DNA of 64,000 nucleotides. Origin: Calliopum simillimum (Eukaryota; Arthropoda; Insecta; Diptera; Lauxaniidae). Positions within the stretch are counted from its first letter, which is position 1; every line of letters begins with the position of its first letter. Shown piece after piece: positions 21,831-33,589 of this stretch. A program made the position numbers and the translations under genes. The stretch lies in NCBI GenBank assembly GCA_951812925.1, contig OX638368.1, forward strand, positions 156,226,492 through 156,290,491, written 5' to 3'. The notes beneath the pieces are model-generated. The model searched no databases and was not told the origin of the DNA. It was given only the letters and a program-made list of their open reading frames with translations.

Positions 21831-21909
21831 TAATAATGTTTTCATAATAAAATTTTTAAAGTGTTTTTTTTTTTTTTTCAATTACAAAGGCGAATGTCCC
21901 CTTAATTTT

Positions 21910-23066
21910 TTTTTTTTTTAATCAAGGAAGCTTTCGAAAATTTATTTCATGTATATTATTTGCAATATTTTACCATGTATTTTTTCCACTGTTTTATGCT
22001 CATGTCATTTTTCTACTACATTTTTAATTGCATTTCAATTACACAAATAGTTTTTCCATTTCATTCATTTAAAATTCCATTCATTTTGTGCAAATTCTTT
22101 TTTTTTCTGTTCTGTTCTGTTATACAATCATACCAATATCCTTTCGGCTGCCTTTGCATGCTTCAACATTGTTGCATTCATTGTTCTGCTGAAGTTACTT
22201 ACACATATACTCTTGGTGTTTTTTTTTTATGCTACGCGGAAATACATCCAATCCTACCAGACCCCCCTACCTCCTACAGCTATGTAGACAAACATCAATT
22301 GTAAAAATTTTCCACTTCATTTGTAAAATACATAATTACAATAACTAAATTAAAAATAAAGGACTCTTGTTCAAGAAGTATTCATAAATTATGCATGTTG
22401 CGAGAGAGGGAAACAGTCAGCCAACGACTGCTGTCGTAAGGTGGGCGGCATGATTTAAATTGCAATGAACTTAATATAAAAAATAACGTAATAAAAGAAA
22501 AAGTTTAAAAATTTAATCATTCTGGAATGAATGTACAATGTAAATAGATACATATCATGTAACTGCAAAATAAAATCATATTATCCGTCAGATGAAATTT
22601 TCTACAAATGTCATAAAATTATATGCGATTTATGTATGTACGTTCATAATCTCTTTACTTATGGAGTGTTCAGTCATCTAACAGTTGTGTGTCGATAATC
22701 ATGTTTTTTCCTAACATTTTTATAATTCATGTGAGACGTTCCCAGAGCGTAAAATTTGTTTTTGAGAGATGTATGTATGTTTGCATAAAACAATTAAATA
22801 TTTATTTAATTCAAACTTTATTTACTCGGAATGTTGCATTCATATATGACACTACTTTTGCCCAACCTTGTACTTACATCCGACAGATTTAATGTGAGAA
22901 CGTACTAATTTTCATGTCGAACATCACCGATCAAAATGAAACTTATTGGAATTGATCTGATTGATTGAATTTGATCTCAATAATTTTTTTCGACTAATTC
23001 ATATCAGGGCTGAGATCAGAATTATCCTTGATTTAAAGTGCAGAAAACATTCTTTTTTTAGTCATA
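21910..23066. other. Intron, no gene seen
   Basis: AT-rich. The longest plus frame (21960-22304) is T-rich and has no domain. Confidence 0.5.
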
Positions 23067-23215
23067 CGTGGGCTGCTATATATATTTATGGCCTAGGCAA
23101 CACTAAATGTTGCCAGGTGCAATCTCACATTTCTATTGGAAAGTTTGACATTTTTTAGCATAAACGTACTCAGAACGTTTTGATGTACAAGTGCTAATTG
23201 TTTTGTTTACAGTGT
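23067..23215 (+). mobile_element. Single end of the mariner-derived family
   Basis: It starts after TA at 23065-23066 with CGTGGGCTGCTATATATATT, then GGCCTAGGCAACACTAA, TTGACATTTTTTAGCATAAA, CGTACTCAGAACGTTTTGAT and TTGTTTTGTTTACAGTG. This is the terminal region of the elements at 32153, 39608 and 47581. The rest of the element and the second end are missing. Confidence 0.8.
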
Positions 23216-24729
23216 TTAATAAAAGTGTAATAAAGTGACTTAGGAATAATTTTTAAGACAAATAAAGGAGTTTCTAGAGTTTCCCTTAGCATCAACACTG
23301 CAACTATTACCTCATGTATCTAAAAATGGGGCAAGGGTTTTTTTAGTAAAAATTGCATAAGTATATACTTAGTAAAAGCTCAGTTCTTACTCCTGTGGAG
23401 ATTTCAGAGAAAGATCGTCGAAAATTTTGTAGCAATTGAAATCTAAAAGCACAAGCCCATACAAAAAATATAGAAATTTCTTTTTCTACTAAACTATTGG
23501 TTTTAGGAAAAAATGTCAGCAAACATTAATTGATGGTAGTAATGAGCTCTATCGAGTAGTATGCTTAAAAAAAAGATCGGACGGAAAAGTTCCTAAGTCC
23601 CCCCACAGTATACTTTCGCCGCAAGGGTGAACTTAAAATTATCCAATTGGTTGACGGGCGAAGGAGATGTCAAGGCTGGTTTCGTTGAATAGCTCTCTAA
23701 GAAATTTATTTTTTGATTTAAATTGCATCTTTCAAAATATTTGACCATTTCGAGAATTTTGGCACATCCTGTATGTATGCGAGTACAAGGTGGTGCAAAA
23801 CTAAGGGCATCATTTAAGTTGGCAGCAACTTCGTTAGGCATAAAGAAAATTGAGTTCTGTTTAGACAAAAAGTTTATTCGAAGTAGTAAAATTGTTGATA
23901 TTTAATAGAAAAAAAAAAAAAAAAAAATAGCGATCAACTGACTACCTGCTGAGTGTGCTCGTTTAAAGACATTTTGCTGGGAAAAAATCGAAATGGGAAT
24001 TTCTTCCGCAATGTTTGCAAGGTTTGTGATTTGCTCCATGCTTATGGCCAACTATAGCATAGTCTTGTCTATTTGCCTTAAACATAAAAGTCACAAAAAA
24101 ATCACATTTGAACAATACAACCTAAAAACATTTGAAGTTATTTACAGAAATAATGCCACTTTCACTTTATGACATTACTTAAGCCTTGTGCAAAAATAAC
24201 TTTTCGTGTATATAGTAAACTTATCACAACACTACAAATTATGTGACACTTTTGGCAGCACAAGCAGCATCTGTTGCTGCGTTATCCTTTCTTTGAAAAT
24301 TCGTTTAGGGCAACATTGAAAACATTGAACAGTAGTTACATTTCTTTTTTCAATTATCCTTTATATTTCACAGCTTGTCTATTTGTTGGTGTTGAATGCA
24401 GTTAGCAAAATGCTGTCGTTTGTCATTTTCTTGTCTTGAGTCCTTTACAAGATTATTTTTTTGTTTCTTTTTTTTTTTAAAAGCTTAAAGGTTTTTTTGG
24501 GTTGCAAATTGAAAGTGTAATGTTATGAAATTAAGTTGCTATAAATTTTAAAAGAGTTCATTCACTAAATTGCGATGCAGTCAAAATTATTGAAATCTCT
24601 AAGATATTTACACCTCACAACTTATGTAAGTAGTAATTTTTACATTACACTCAGTCACATATTAATTTCATTGCGAATGTTTTAAACATTTACTTTTATA
24701 ACATTTAGAACACTTAATAGCAGTTTACT
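23216..24729. other. Intron, no gene seen
   Basis: AT-rich with A runs at 23909-23928. Short frames only. Confidence 0.5.
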
Positions 24730-25157
24730 AAACACTAGAATCATAATTTTACCACAAATGTATTAAATAATTTTGGTACATTTTGGACAGTTTTTAGTAC
24801 TTTTTTTGCTATTTGGTATAAAATAGAAAACCTTCTTTATCATCCCTGGAACAATGACAAATGTGAAATGAAAAGAGAACAAAAAACATGAAGTCAGTGT
24901 CAGTCAGCTTTTTGTCTTCTCTTTGTGCTGCATCCTCTTTTCAGCAATGTGTGAACGCGAATTTTGTCGTTGTTAGTATTGAAAAATTTGCATTTAATTT
25001 TACCCGGCTTAATGGCAAAATATTAAAATAATTTTGACTTTGTGCACACTTACACACAAATACCTTTCTAATGGTGTATAATTCAAAGTCGTGCTCCATT
25101 TCTAATGTAGTAAAAAAGGTAGGAAAAATTTTTCTCTTGCGTATTGATATATAGATT
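24730..25157 (-). repeat. Three-copy interspersed repeat, long form, inverted
   Basis: Inverted copy of 36539-36965. It shares CATGAAGTCAGTG, GCATTTAATTTTACC, TTTGTGCACAC, ACCTTTCTAATGGTGTATAA and ATTGATATATAGATT at the end. It contains the internal segment absent at 2251-2556. Confidence 0.75.
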
Positions 25158-27279
25158 AGCTCGCAGCCTCAAAAAAAGCGTCTTAGTATAGCCTACTGCT
25201 GGAATTTTCTCGAAGATTCTGGCAGTATCTTATATGGTGTGCCCACGCAATGTGCTCTTGAACTATCTACATATACTGAGATGGGGATGATTTTTGCACT
25301 TCTTTTTGTATTTATTCAATGTAGTTTACTTAAATTTTATCTAATGGAATTTGAAAAATTTTATCTGCGCAAGCATTTTATGGTATGTACCAAAGTACTA
25401 CGCCATTTTTTCTGGAAAAAAATAAACAAAAGTGCATAATTCAAATCGTTGGCAGAAAAAAATCAATTTCGCAGATTGTCACATTTTGTATTTTTTGCTT
25501 TTTCATATCATAATTCAACTCTTCAGCACCGAACTGGACATTTCCTATAAACGTGTGCTCTGTCCGGCAAACGGTGTTATTTTTATTTTTGTTACTTTTC
25601 TTCATGATTTTGTGCTGATGAACTATTTTTCATATTAGTGGAGAAATGAAAAAAAAGTAAGCAGAAAAAAGCATAAATTCATGATTGAAAAGAAGGAAAA
25701 ATGAGAGGGGGAGGGAATCGCAATATAAGCGATTATTATTGCGAATTTTTTTTTGCGCCTTCCATCCATTGCATGTATTTTGATGCATAATTTCGTTGAA
25801 AAGTTCATTTCCGTTTCGAACTAATCAAAAAGTGTAATTTCCGTTGATGAGTTCAACTTAAAGTGAATCGTTTTTTTGTTTTCCTTTTCTGGTCTATATA
25901 GCCAGTGTTGACCTCAAAATGGTAGTGTTGACCCTTGTCCAGTGATGTTAAACTATTTTTCGCAGCATTTAATGTAACACTGAGAGAATACTATTTACGT
26001 ACAATTGATAAATAAAACTGAGCTATATTGTCTACATGTTGACTGAAAAACTGAACATCTCTGAAAAAACCTTAACCTTATACAAATCACCATTTAAGAA
26101 AATGTAATTTCTAGTTAAAAATGAACTAAATGTTTTGCCATATAACTTTTTTCCCATAGTAAAAATAACACATGCTATTTAAATTATCACAGTTCAATTG
26201 ATATGAAATATTTATTTATTAATTAAAACGAACACGTTTACCACTTTGTAGATGCGCAGATATGAACTCTATTAAGAATAACCTAAATTTTTCGGGAGAA
26301 GGATGCAAAATTTTGATTGATACTATTTCTGGTCGTTTTGTAAGAATATGGTCCCAATTAGTTTTAAAAGAAGTAAGAAGTGACAGGACAAAATAGTTAT
26401 TTTCGAAACATAAAAACCAATCTCTGGCATGAGCATTTAATATGCAAAGCATTCAAATAAATCATAATATATGTAATTAAGCGAAGCTAAAACAGTAAGT
26501 ACGAGCTAGTGGTCTGCACAAGACATCTAGAAATATAGTGTAATTTTTTTTACTCGCACATTTTACACGGAACAAGGTTCAAATGAGCATGTACACTGGT
26601 TTAATTTTGATACTGTACAACACTATCTTGTTTCATCAGTGTAAAAAAAACCTAATTTTAACAAATACATCAGTGTACTGTAATTTATATAAACAAATAC
26701 TTCAGGTCATTGTCAAACACGTGAGTAGAAAAACTACAGTCAAATTTATGATATGATTACACTTGCAAGTCGTAGCGCAATGATAACGCAGGGTTGTAGT
26801 TGTTTTTATACATTTTCGCGAAAGAGATAGAGTTAACAAAAGAGAGACATAAAAAGAGAGCAAAAAACTACTTTTGTCACTAAAATAGCATTTTGTAGTG
26901 TACACTACTACTACAGTATATACACTAAGCTGAACTGAAAAAAAAAGATAGATCATTACAGTATTTATTTTTTCCTTTCAATTCCTAGTTCTGTCAAGAC
27001 ATTAACACACGACACTGAACTGAAGCATTTGATAAATAAAAAGCTACTTAGTAGAAGATATAACGTATCTTGAAATTAAATGCCTTAAAACTTAAACAAG
27101 ACATCTTATACAGACTTAGTACGAGCCTTAAGTACAACATATTCGCTTGATTTTGTTCCGTCGAAAACATTGTGAAGAGATATGCTACCTAATGCAATTT
27201 TTTTCCAATATGCTGTGCCAAAGGCAGGTATAAATCCGACGTATACAGTTAGCTAAAATATTTTACATCCAACAGCCAA
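25158..27279. other. Intron, no gene seen
   Basis: AT-rich. No recognisable coding frame; low-complexity GAGAG patch near 26820-26865. Confidence 0.5.
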
Positions 27280-27370
27280 CTAGCCAATTAGTTCATCATA
27301 TTATACAGTCACCTAATAACGCAAGAGTCGTGGGTTCGATCCCAGTGAAAACGAGATTTTATATTTTTAG
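27280..27370 (+). repeat. tRNA-derived SINE-like head
   Basis: Box A-like CTAGCCAATTAG and box B-like GGGTTCGATCCC (about 27332-27343) about 50 bases apart, followed by AGTGAAAACGAGATTTTATA and a T-rich stretch. The trailing AAATTTTATTTTTTAG pattern recurs at 51558-51572, suggesting one family. No intact cloverleaf. Confidence 0.5.
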
Positions 27371-29945
27371 CGGCGATAATAAAGGAAAATTACGCTGTTA
27401 CGGCTAGTAAAAGTCAAATGAATATAGTACATTTAATCTCATAGCTAGAAAAAGAAACAGGCTCATGTTTTCCTTCTGGTTAAAACATAATCTTTGCTGG
27501 GTTAAAACGACCAATTACATACAAACGACATAAATGAAATGTGTTTAACACTTGCAAATACAAAAGCCTTTATATTCAATGATGAAGTTATTACGAAATA
27601 ACATATTGAAATAATGACACGCACTATTGAATGGAAAAATTGTAAAAAAAATATATAAAAAATTAAAATGCATGCATGGCAGGAAAAGAGGTGAAAATGC
27701 AACATCACGATAATTAACTGATTGTGTTTGTCAGTGTAAAATCGGCATATGGTACGATATGAATAAACAAATTATTAATGAAATACTGTTGAATGTAAAT
27801 GAGTATTGAACAAAAAAGTAAATTTTTTTGACGCTCTGGTTCACCCACCCGCCATTGAAGTCTTTTCAAAGACATAAAGGACATTTTACATTTGGTGTTC
27901 AGACATTTGTACACAACGAGTTAATTAATGACAAATTTAAATTCATAACACAAAATAAACAAATAATTAAAAAAAGCTTACGCCTACGTGTGACGACGTG
28001 AAGGCGATGCTGTCACTGCCCGCCCTGTTGTCTCTGTGTGTGAAATAACCAATAACTTTTTTGCTTACGTTCGCATACGCATCCCAGCTGGCATTTTCAA
28101 TGGCGGAAGAATCACATTTTAATCACCGAGGTGTTCAACTGAATCACACGCGAGTTTGTATTTTTAACTCAGGCAAAGAGTTGTTCGGGAGAAACTGTCC
28201 AGTAGTTTCAAGTCATTTAGAAGAATTCGCAAATGATCTTCACGAATAGTCAGCAGGTGACATTCCAAGATGAATATTTTAGCGAATAAATAAACTACGC
28301 AGAATTTTTACATTTCAAATTGATTGCAAATTTTGGTGCACTAACTTATCGGTCAAAATATATGTGCCATAAAAGATATACGTATTGTGAAGTTTGGAAT
28401 TTTGCTTCGTAAAATATACAAAGCTTCAGAAATATTGTTTTTAAGCATAACATTTTTTTCTTTCGAAATTTCTGAGGAAATGACGCCATCTTTGGAATTT
28501 GGAAGATTTGTTAGTTCATCGGAGAGGTTGGATTTTTAATGATCTTCTAGAAGAATGTTTAGAGAAACTCTTGTTATTATTTGATGCAATAATCTTCCAA
28601 AAGTTTGCTGGGATATGATTTATGACGCAAAGTGTTGTGCAGCCCTCTTTGATAAAGTTGATGCGGCAGTATTGTTTAAACAAAGAAATATCGATACTTG
28701 GATTTGGTAAAATATAAAAGAAAAATAATCCAATAATTCATTCACCAATTGCAGTTCGCCGACAAAGTACTTGAATTGAGTCAACAGGGCAGTAAAGGAA
28801 GTTTTAGAAAGAAGTCACCAGGATATTGTCGTTGGATAAGTAAATTCAAGATCTTCAAGGGAAAGTCGTGAAGAGAAATCAGAAAGCCTTTGCGAGGCGA
28901 CTTTTGAAAGCATTGAATATTGCTTTTGCCTTGAATTGAAAAGTGTCATCACATATTACCAGGTGATCTCAGTGGGTAAATTTGCAAAGCAGAAGTGTTT
29001 CGTTCTGAATTGAAAGTACCGATACTTGTTGCACAATACCTACATTATATGCAGAACAATAAGACAAACATTTGCAGAGGTTGTGTGACACATTAAAATG
29101 GATTTTATTTTTTTCTTTAAATTTATGTGTACACTAGACTGCTTCATGCTTTGATTTCAAATAGGTTTAATAGTTGCAAGTATAGAAAATAATTGTGTTG
29201 CAAGGATAGCTTGTTGAATAAGTTTCAACCACGTTCGTGAGTGATTTAACAACGCACCATACAAATATTAGCTTGGAGCGTTGTTAAATCCAAATCAGCA
29301 ACGAAACGTAGTTAAAACACGCACTTTTCACTCTGTGTAATATGTTAATGGCCCCCAAGCCACATTCGCATTTGTTATCTCTTTCACGAGATATACACAA
29401 AACTGTTTAGAAAAGTACTCCATTACCATACAAGTCAACTAAAAACAGAGAAAAGGATGCGCCACTAGTAAAAATTAATAAGTATTATGGGCTCTCCTTC
29501 CACCAGAATTACTATTTTCTATCCTTGCAACTATTAAACGTGTTTGAAATCAAAAATAAAATGAAGTAGTCTAATGTACACCCATCATACGAAAACCTAC
29601 TTAATACAAACATATGTATGTATGTACAAAGCCCCGTAAATAGGTTGTATATGTACGCATGAACGCATTGACAGCAGCCCTCAAATTAAAAATACATACA
29701 CATTATCTGCGATAATTAATCAGTTAATTAGGTTTTCACATCTGCTAACGTTGCGACTACGTAAAAACGTAATTGTTTACGTTTTACAATTTAAGTAATA
29801 TTTGTTTGTCTGCGGAGTTTTATATTTGTTTGTTAGGCACGCAAAACTCAACACAAATTTAGTGTATTTTTGTAAATGATCGATTTTTTTAAAAAAGTGG
29901 TAAAGTTTTAAATAAATTGCGATGGATCCTTCAGATATAATGATA
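27371..29945. other. Intron, no gene seen; small repeat near 29.23-29.33 kb
   Basis: Mostly AT-rich unique sequence. 29226-29330 carries a CCACGTTCGTGAGTGATTTA, AACAACGC, GCGTTGTTAAATCC, CAGCAACGAAACGTAG arrangement that recurs in rearranged form at 46150-46615, so it is a dispersed repeat. Confidence 0.45.
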
Positions 29946-30345
29946 TGAAAAGGGGGCGTGGCACCTCTCATACAAGCAAAAGTTTCGAAATGCTATACTG
30001 AAAGCGTTATTTCACTAAGACACTAAAAACAGCAAATACAAGCTCTGATCTTAAACTAGGTGAATTCAAACAAGAGGGCGTGGCACATCCGATACAAGCA
30101 AAAGTTTCAAAATGCTATACTGAAAACATTTTTTGAGATAATCAAACTAATTTTCACTCAGATACTAAGAAATATAAATGCAAGCTCTGAGCAAAAACTG
30201 GGTGAACTCAGACAAGAGGGCGTGGCAGCTTCCATATTAGCAAAATTTTCAAAAAACTGCAGTGTAGGGTATTTCTTTTTTGGCCAGGCCAAAGGTGACA
30301 CCCTTACTAGTTTTTTTATTAAAAAGGAATCGAAAACGTACAAAT
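29946..30345 (+). repeat. Half copy of the 58.3-59.9 kb fold-back family, three tandem units
   Basis: Three units beginning GGGCGTGGCA lie at about 29953, 30079 and 30220. Each is followed by CATACAAGCAAAAGTTTC (or variant), AATGCTATACTGAAA and CACT(C/A)AGA. It ends with GTAGGGTATTTC and GGCCAGGCCAAAGGTGACAC plus CCTTACTAG, the same sequence as the centre of the 58.3 kb fold-back. The translated frame at 30060-30377 is repeat, not a gene. Confidence 0.75.
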
Positions 30346-30389
30346 CCTACACAAGTCAAATTACCAAAGTAAACTAGACAAAGAAATTC

Positions 30390-32152
30390 AATAATTTATC
30401 TGAATTTTCGATAAGATATAATGATATGAAAGTATCAATATTGATTCTGATTATACATGGTCTAAAGATTCAAAGTACGTACTTAGTTATTGGTGGAGTC
30501 GGGGAACGCCTTTTTTTTCGTTCAAGCCAACTGAGTTAAGTGATAAGTAACTCATAAATGAAAAACTATTATCTATTTTATCTATTTTAATTTTTTTTCG
30601 ACGTAAATTTTCGTCAGAAATGTTGGACAAAAAAAAAAAAAAAAAAAAAAAAAAATGCATGTGAACGGCTGATTCAAAATACTTTTCCTTTTTTGGAACA
30701 CCTTAATGTGGGATGCAAAGCTTCATCATTCAATCCCCCCTTTAGAGCGATATTGACCGCAGATATGGTGAAAATATGGCTCCCACATATTTAGTGTTTT
30801 AGGCGTGATGCGATGACAAAAAAAACACACAAGAACACTAATTTTTTGTCGTTTTTTGTATAGGAGGTACCACATCCCCTTGTCTGATCCCCTTAATATT
30901 AAATGTAAACCAATCGGAGCACTAAAAAACATATGGTGTGAATATGGTGTCAATACTTTAAGTGGTTAAGGTGGTAAAAGATGACAAACATCTGCACCAA
31001 CGATTTTACTAGTAAGATATATATTTATGTTCTGCAAAAATGACCCATATAAAATACAAAAAATAAAAAAAAAATTCTTATTTTCAAAGTGCTTACAGAT
31101 GCTGAAACAGAATACGGAATTAGAATTACTCTATCAAATATGGTTTTTGAGATATCCTATTGCTTAAACAAGCACAAAATACCGTATTTGCTATTTTTTG
31201 AAACTTCATAAGTAGAAAAGAGAACGTATGTCCGTGATTTACAATAAAGTAATTGAAAGCTCTAATCTTTTTCTTTAAAACATAATTCAAATTATGTTGA
31301 TTTTTTTATTTTTTTCGGAGATATCCTAACCTAAAACACATGTTTTTCCAGCATCGTATAATTTGTAAAACTTGACTACAATTTTTTAAAAGGAAATTAA
31401 AAATGAAACATTTAATTTTGAAAAAATGTATGCACAAAACAGAGTTCTTTTTGTCAGTAAACAAACAGAAAAAGAAAATATTCCATTAAACTAAAAAGAA
31501 AATATACAAAAACAAACAGCAGGATAATGGATGGATATATGGAATGTTGCATTTACAGCAGTTAAAAATTCAATTCAATATTGTTGTTTTTTTTTTTTTT
31601 ACTGTTCGAACAAAAAATGCAGTTGGCAACTCTATTTGCTATTAATAATTGAAAAATTAGCGCGGAAATTTTTATCATTTATTATTTGCACAAGAGAGAG
31701 AGAAAGAGTGCGACCAAAAGGAAGGGAAGGGAAGTGATAGGGAATACAGACACACAGATATATGTACCGTTGTCCTGTCGAGTGCAAAGTTTTTGTTTAT
31801 TTAAGGAAAATTGGCAAAATTAAATATTTGTGTCAACAATACGACATTTCCCAATATTATTTTACAAAATATTTACATAAGCATTGTAAATATGTATATA
31901 ATAAGTGTTGCCGATTTATTTGCATGTGTAGGTGATATATTTCAACGAAAGGGGGAGGGGGGTGTAAATATCGCTGTACGAAAATTAATAGAAAGAAATT
32001 ATTTTTACAAAACATACAAAATAAATTGCATCCATTCGAAATTTTCCCATCAAGATGCGCGAAAAACTGCGGTGGATTGGATAATAGTAAGTGGCGTCTC
32101 ATCGAGTTAAAACTTCTTCAAAATGTGACGATTTTTCAAAAATAGCCACATA
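30390..32152. other. Intron, no gene seen
   Basis: AT-rich with a long A run at about 30628-30656 and T-rich patches. 30720-30990 has GGAGGTACCACATCC-type sequence related loosely to the fold-back family. No gene. Confidence 0.5.
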
Positions 32153-32765
32153 CGTGGGCTGCTATATATATTTCTGGCCTAGGCAACACTAATGTCAATA
32201 GCTAAAATCTGGCAACACCGTAATAAAATTTGACATTTTTTAGCATAAACGTACTCACAACGTTTTGATGTACAAGAGCTATTTGTTTTGTTTACAGTGA
32301 GTTAAGAAAATTAATTTTTCCATCGATAATTTAAGCGATCTAAGATTAAGATCTTGCATTAGCATCAATGTTCTCTGGCACAACGGCCCTTTTTGGACGA
32401 CCTTCACGGAATTCGTCTTTGAGCGAGCGTCGGCAACGATTGAATTCATTAAACTAGTTTTTCACAGTGCTATAGGATGGTGCTTCATTGCCATACAAAG
32501 ATTCAAGTTCATCGATGCACTCTTATCGTGATTATCTACGTCGAAAGTTGTGAAAAATGATCGCACGAAAATGTTTACGAGTTAATTCCGTTTGTTTGCC
32601 AAATTGATTTTTTCAAGTCACTGTAAACAACACAGATGATGGTCGTACGTCAAAACGTTCTGAGTACGTTTATGCTACAAAATGTCAAACTTTATTACGG
32701 TGTTGCCAGATTTGAGCTAATGCCATTAGTGTTGCCTAGGCCAGAAATATATATAGCAGCCTACG
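32153..32765 (-). mobile_element. Mariner-derived non-autonomous element, 613 bp
   Basis: It is flanked by TA at 32151-32152 and 32766-32767. The inverted ends are long, over 100 bp, starting CGTGGGCTGCTATATATATT and, inverted, CGTAGGCTGCTATATATATT. The interior carries the 5' part of a mariner transposase gene on the minus strand (see 32345-32591). The catalytic core is deleted. Confidence 0.88.
32345..32591 (-). pseudogene. Mariner transposase 5' fragment, dead
   Basis: The reading starts with ACG where its relatives have ATG, then ELTRKHFRAIIFHNFRR, with stops where relatives read GL and at RQ. Further on it reads DEFREGRPKRAVVPENIDAN and ends where the deletion begins. This is the N-terminal helix-turn-helix region of a mariner transposase. 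It retains more of the REGRPK.AVVPENIDA part than the copy at 39989. Confidence 0.8.
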
Positions 32766-32767
32766 TA

Positions 32768-33586
32768 GCAGTCCAGGTGTCGCCCACCGATTGGTAAGAC
32801 AAACAGTCAATATTTTCCAGCCTTAATATTTTTCCTGAACACATCTACCTTCAATTTCCAATCCTTAGGAGTGCACCCTTGCAAAGACGTATATTTTAAA
32901 GAAATTTATGAAACTGTTTCCCTCCGCTTAACTGGGTGCCTCTCCCTTAATATTCTCCCTAAACATATTTACCTTCTTTCTTCACCACTCAGAGGTAGTA
33001 CCCTGCAAAAAGTACATTGCTTATAAAATTGGCTCCCCCACTTCCAGGGTGCCCTTAATGGGGATGAAATTTAAATATAACTTTCATAATAGTACAACTA
33101 CAAAAATTAGTTTAAGTAACCAAAAACTTTGTTTAAACAAAATTTTTTCGGTTTAATTTTGCACTATTTTCCACCCTAAATATTTTTTTCGAACAAATTT
33201 AAGTACCTCCTCTCTCCAACCCTTAGAGCTTACCCGAAATGCGAAGGAAAATATTTAGAGTGCAAAATAATGGAAGTTGGTTTTACATTTTATCCCCACC
33301 AGGAAAACGCTGAAAGTGGGGCAGTCAATTTTATAAACAATGTCATTTTTGCAAGGGATTACTACTACTTAAGTGGTGAAGATAGAATGTAGAGATATTC
33401 GGGAAAATAAACTTAAAGAGGTTTGTTTTACATTCTACCCCCCAGGAGTAGCCTGGAGGTGGAGGAAGTCAGCTTCATAAATTTCTTTAAGCTATTAGTC
33501 TTTGCAGGGTACCCCTAAGTATTGGAGCTAGGGAATAGATATGTTCAAGAAAAATATTAAAAAATAGTGGGTGGCAACCGGACCGC
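32768..33586. mobile_element. Large fold-back element next to the mariner element, about 819 bp
   Basis: Left end GCAGTCCAGGTGTCGCCCAC, right end inverted GCGGTCCGGTTGCCACCCAC. The arms carry repeated subunits with ACCTTC, CCTTGCAAA/CCCTGCAAA and AAAGAAATTTATGAA on the left, matched by inverse sequence at 33300-33560. TA lies on both outer sides (32766-32767 and 33587-33588). No coding sequence. Confidence 0.7.
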
Positions 33587-33589
33587 TAT

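Larger units (their letters stand above)
20985..21901. mobile_element. TTAA-flanked element (Kolobok-like by ends) with nested hairpins
   Basis: The left end GGGGACATTCGCCATTGTAA and the right end, inverted, GGGGACATTCGCCTTTGTAA are flanked by TTAA at 20981-20984 and 21902-21905. Inside are three further inverted repeats: 21006-21092 with 21406-21492 (word CTGCTGTAGAGGGCGTCATC), 21497-21608, and 21691-21830. TTAA targets are used by piggyBac and Kolobok elements; the GGGG termini favour Kolobok (inference). No transposase. Confidence 0.75.

Noticed and set aside
30060..30377. 105-codon plus frame
   Set aside because: It translates the tandem units of the fold-back family.
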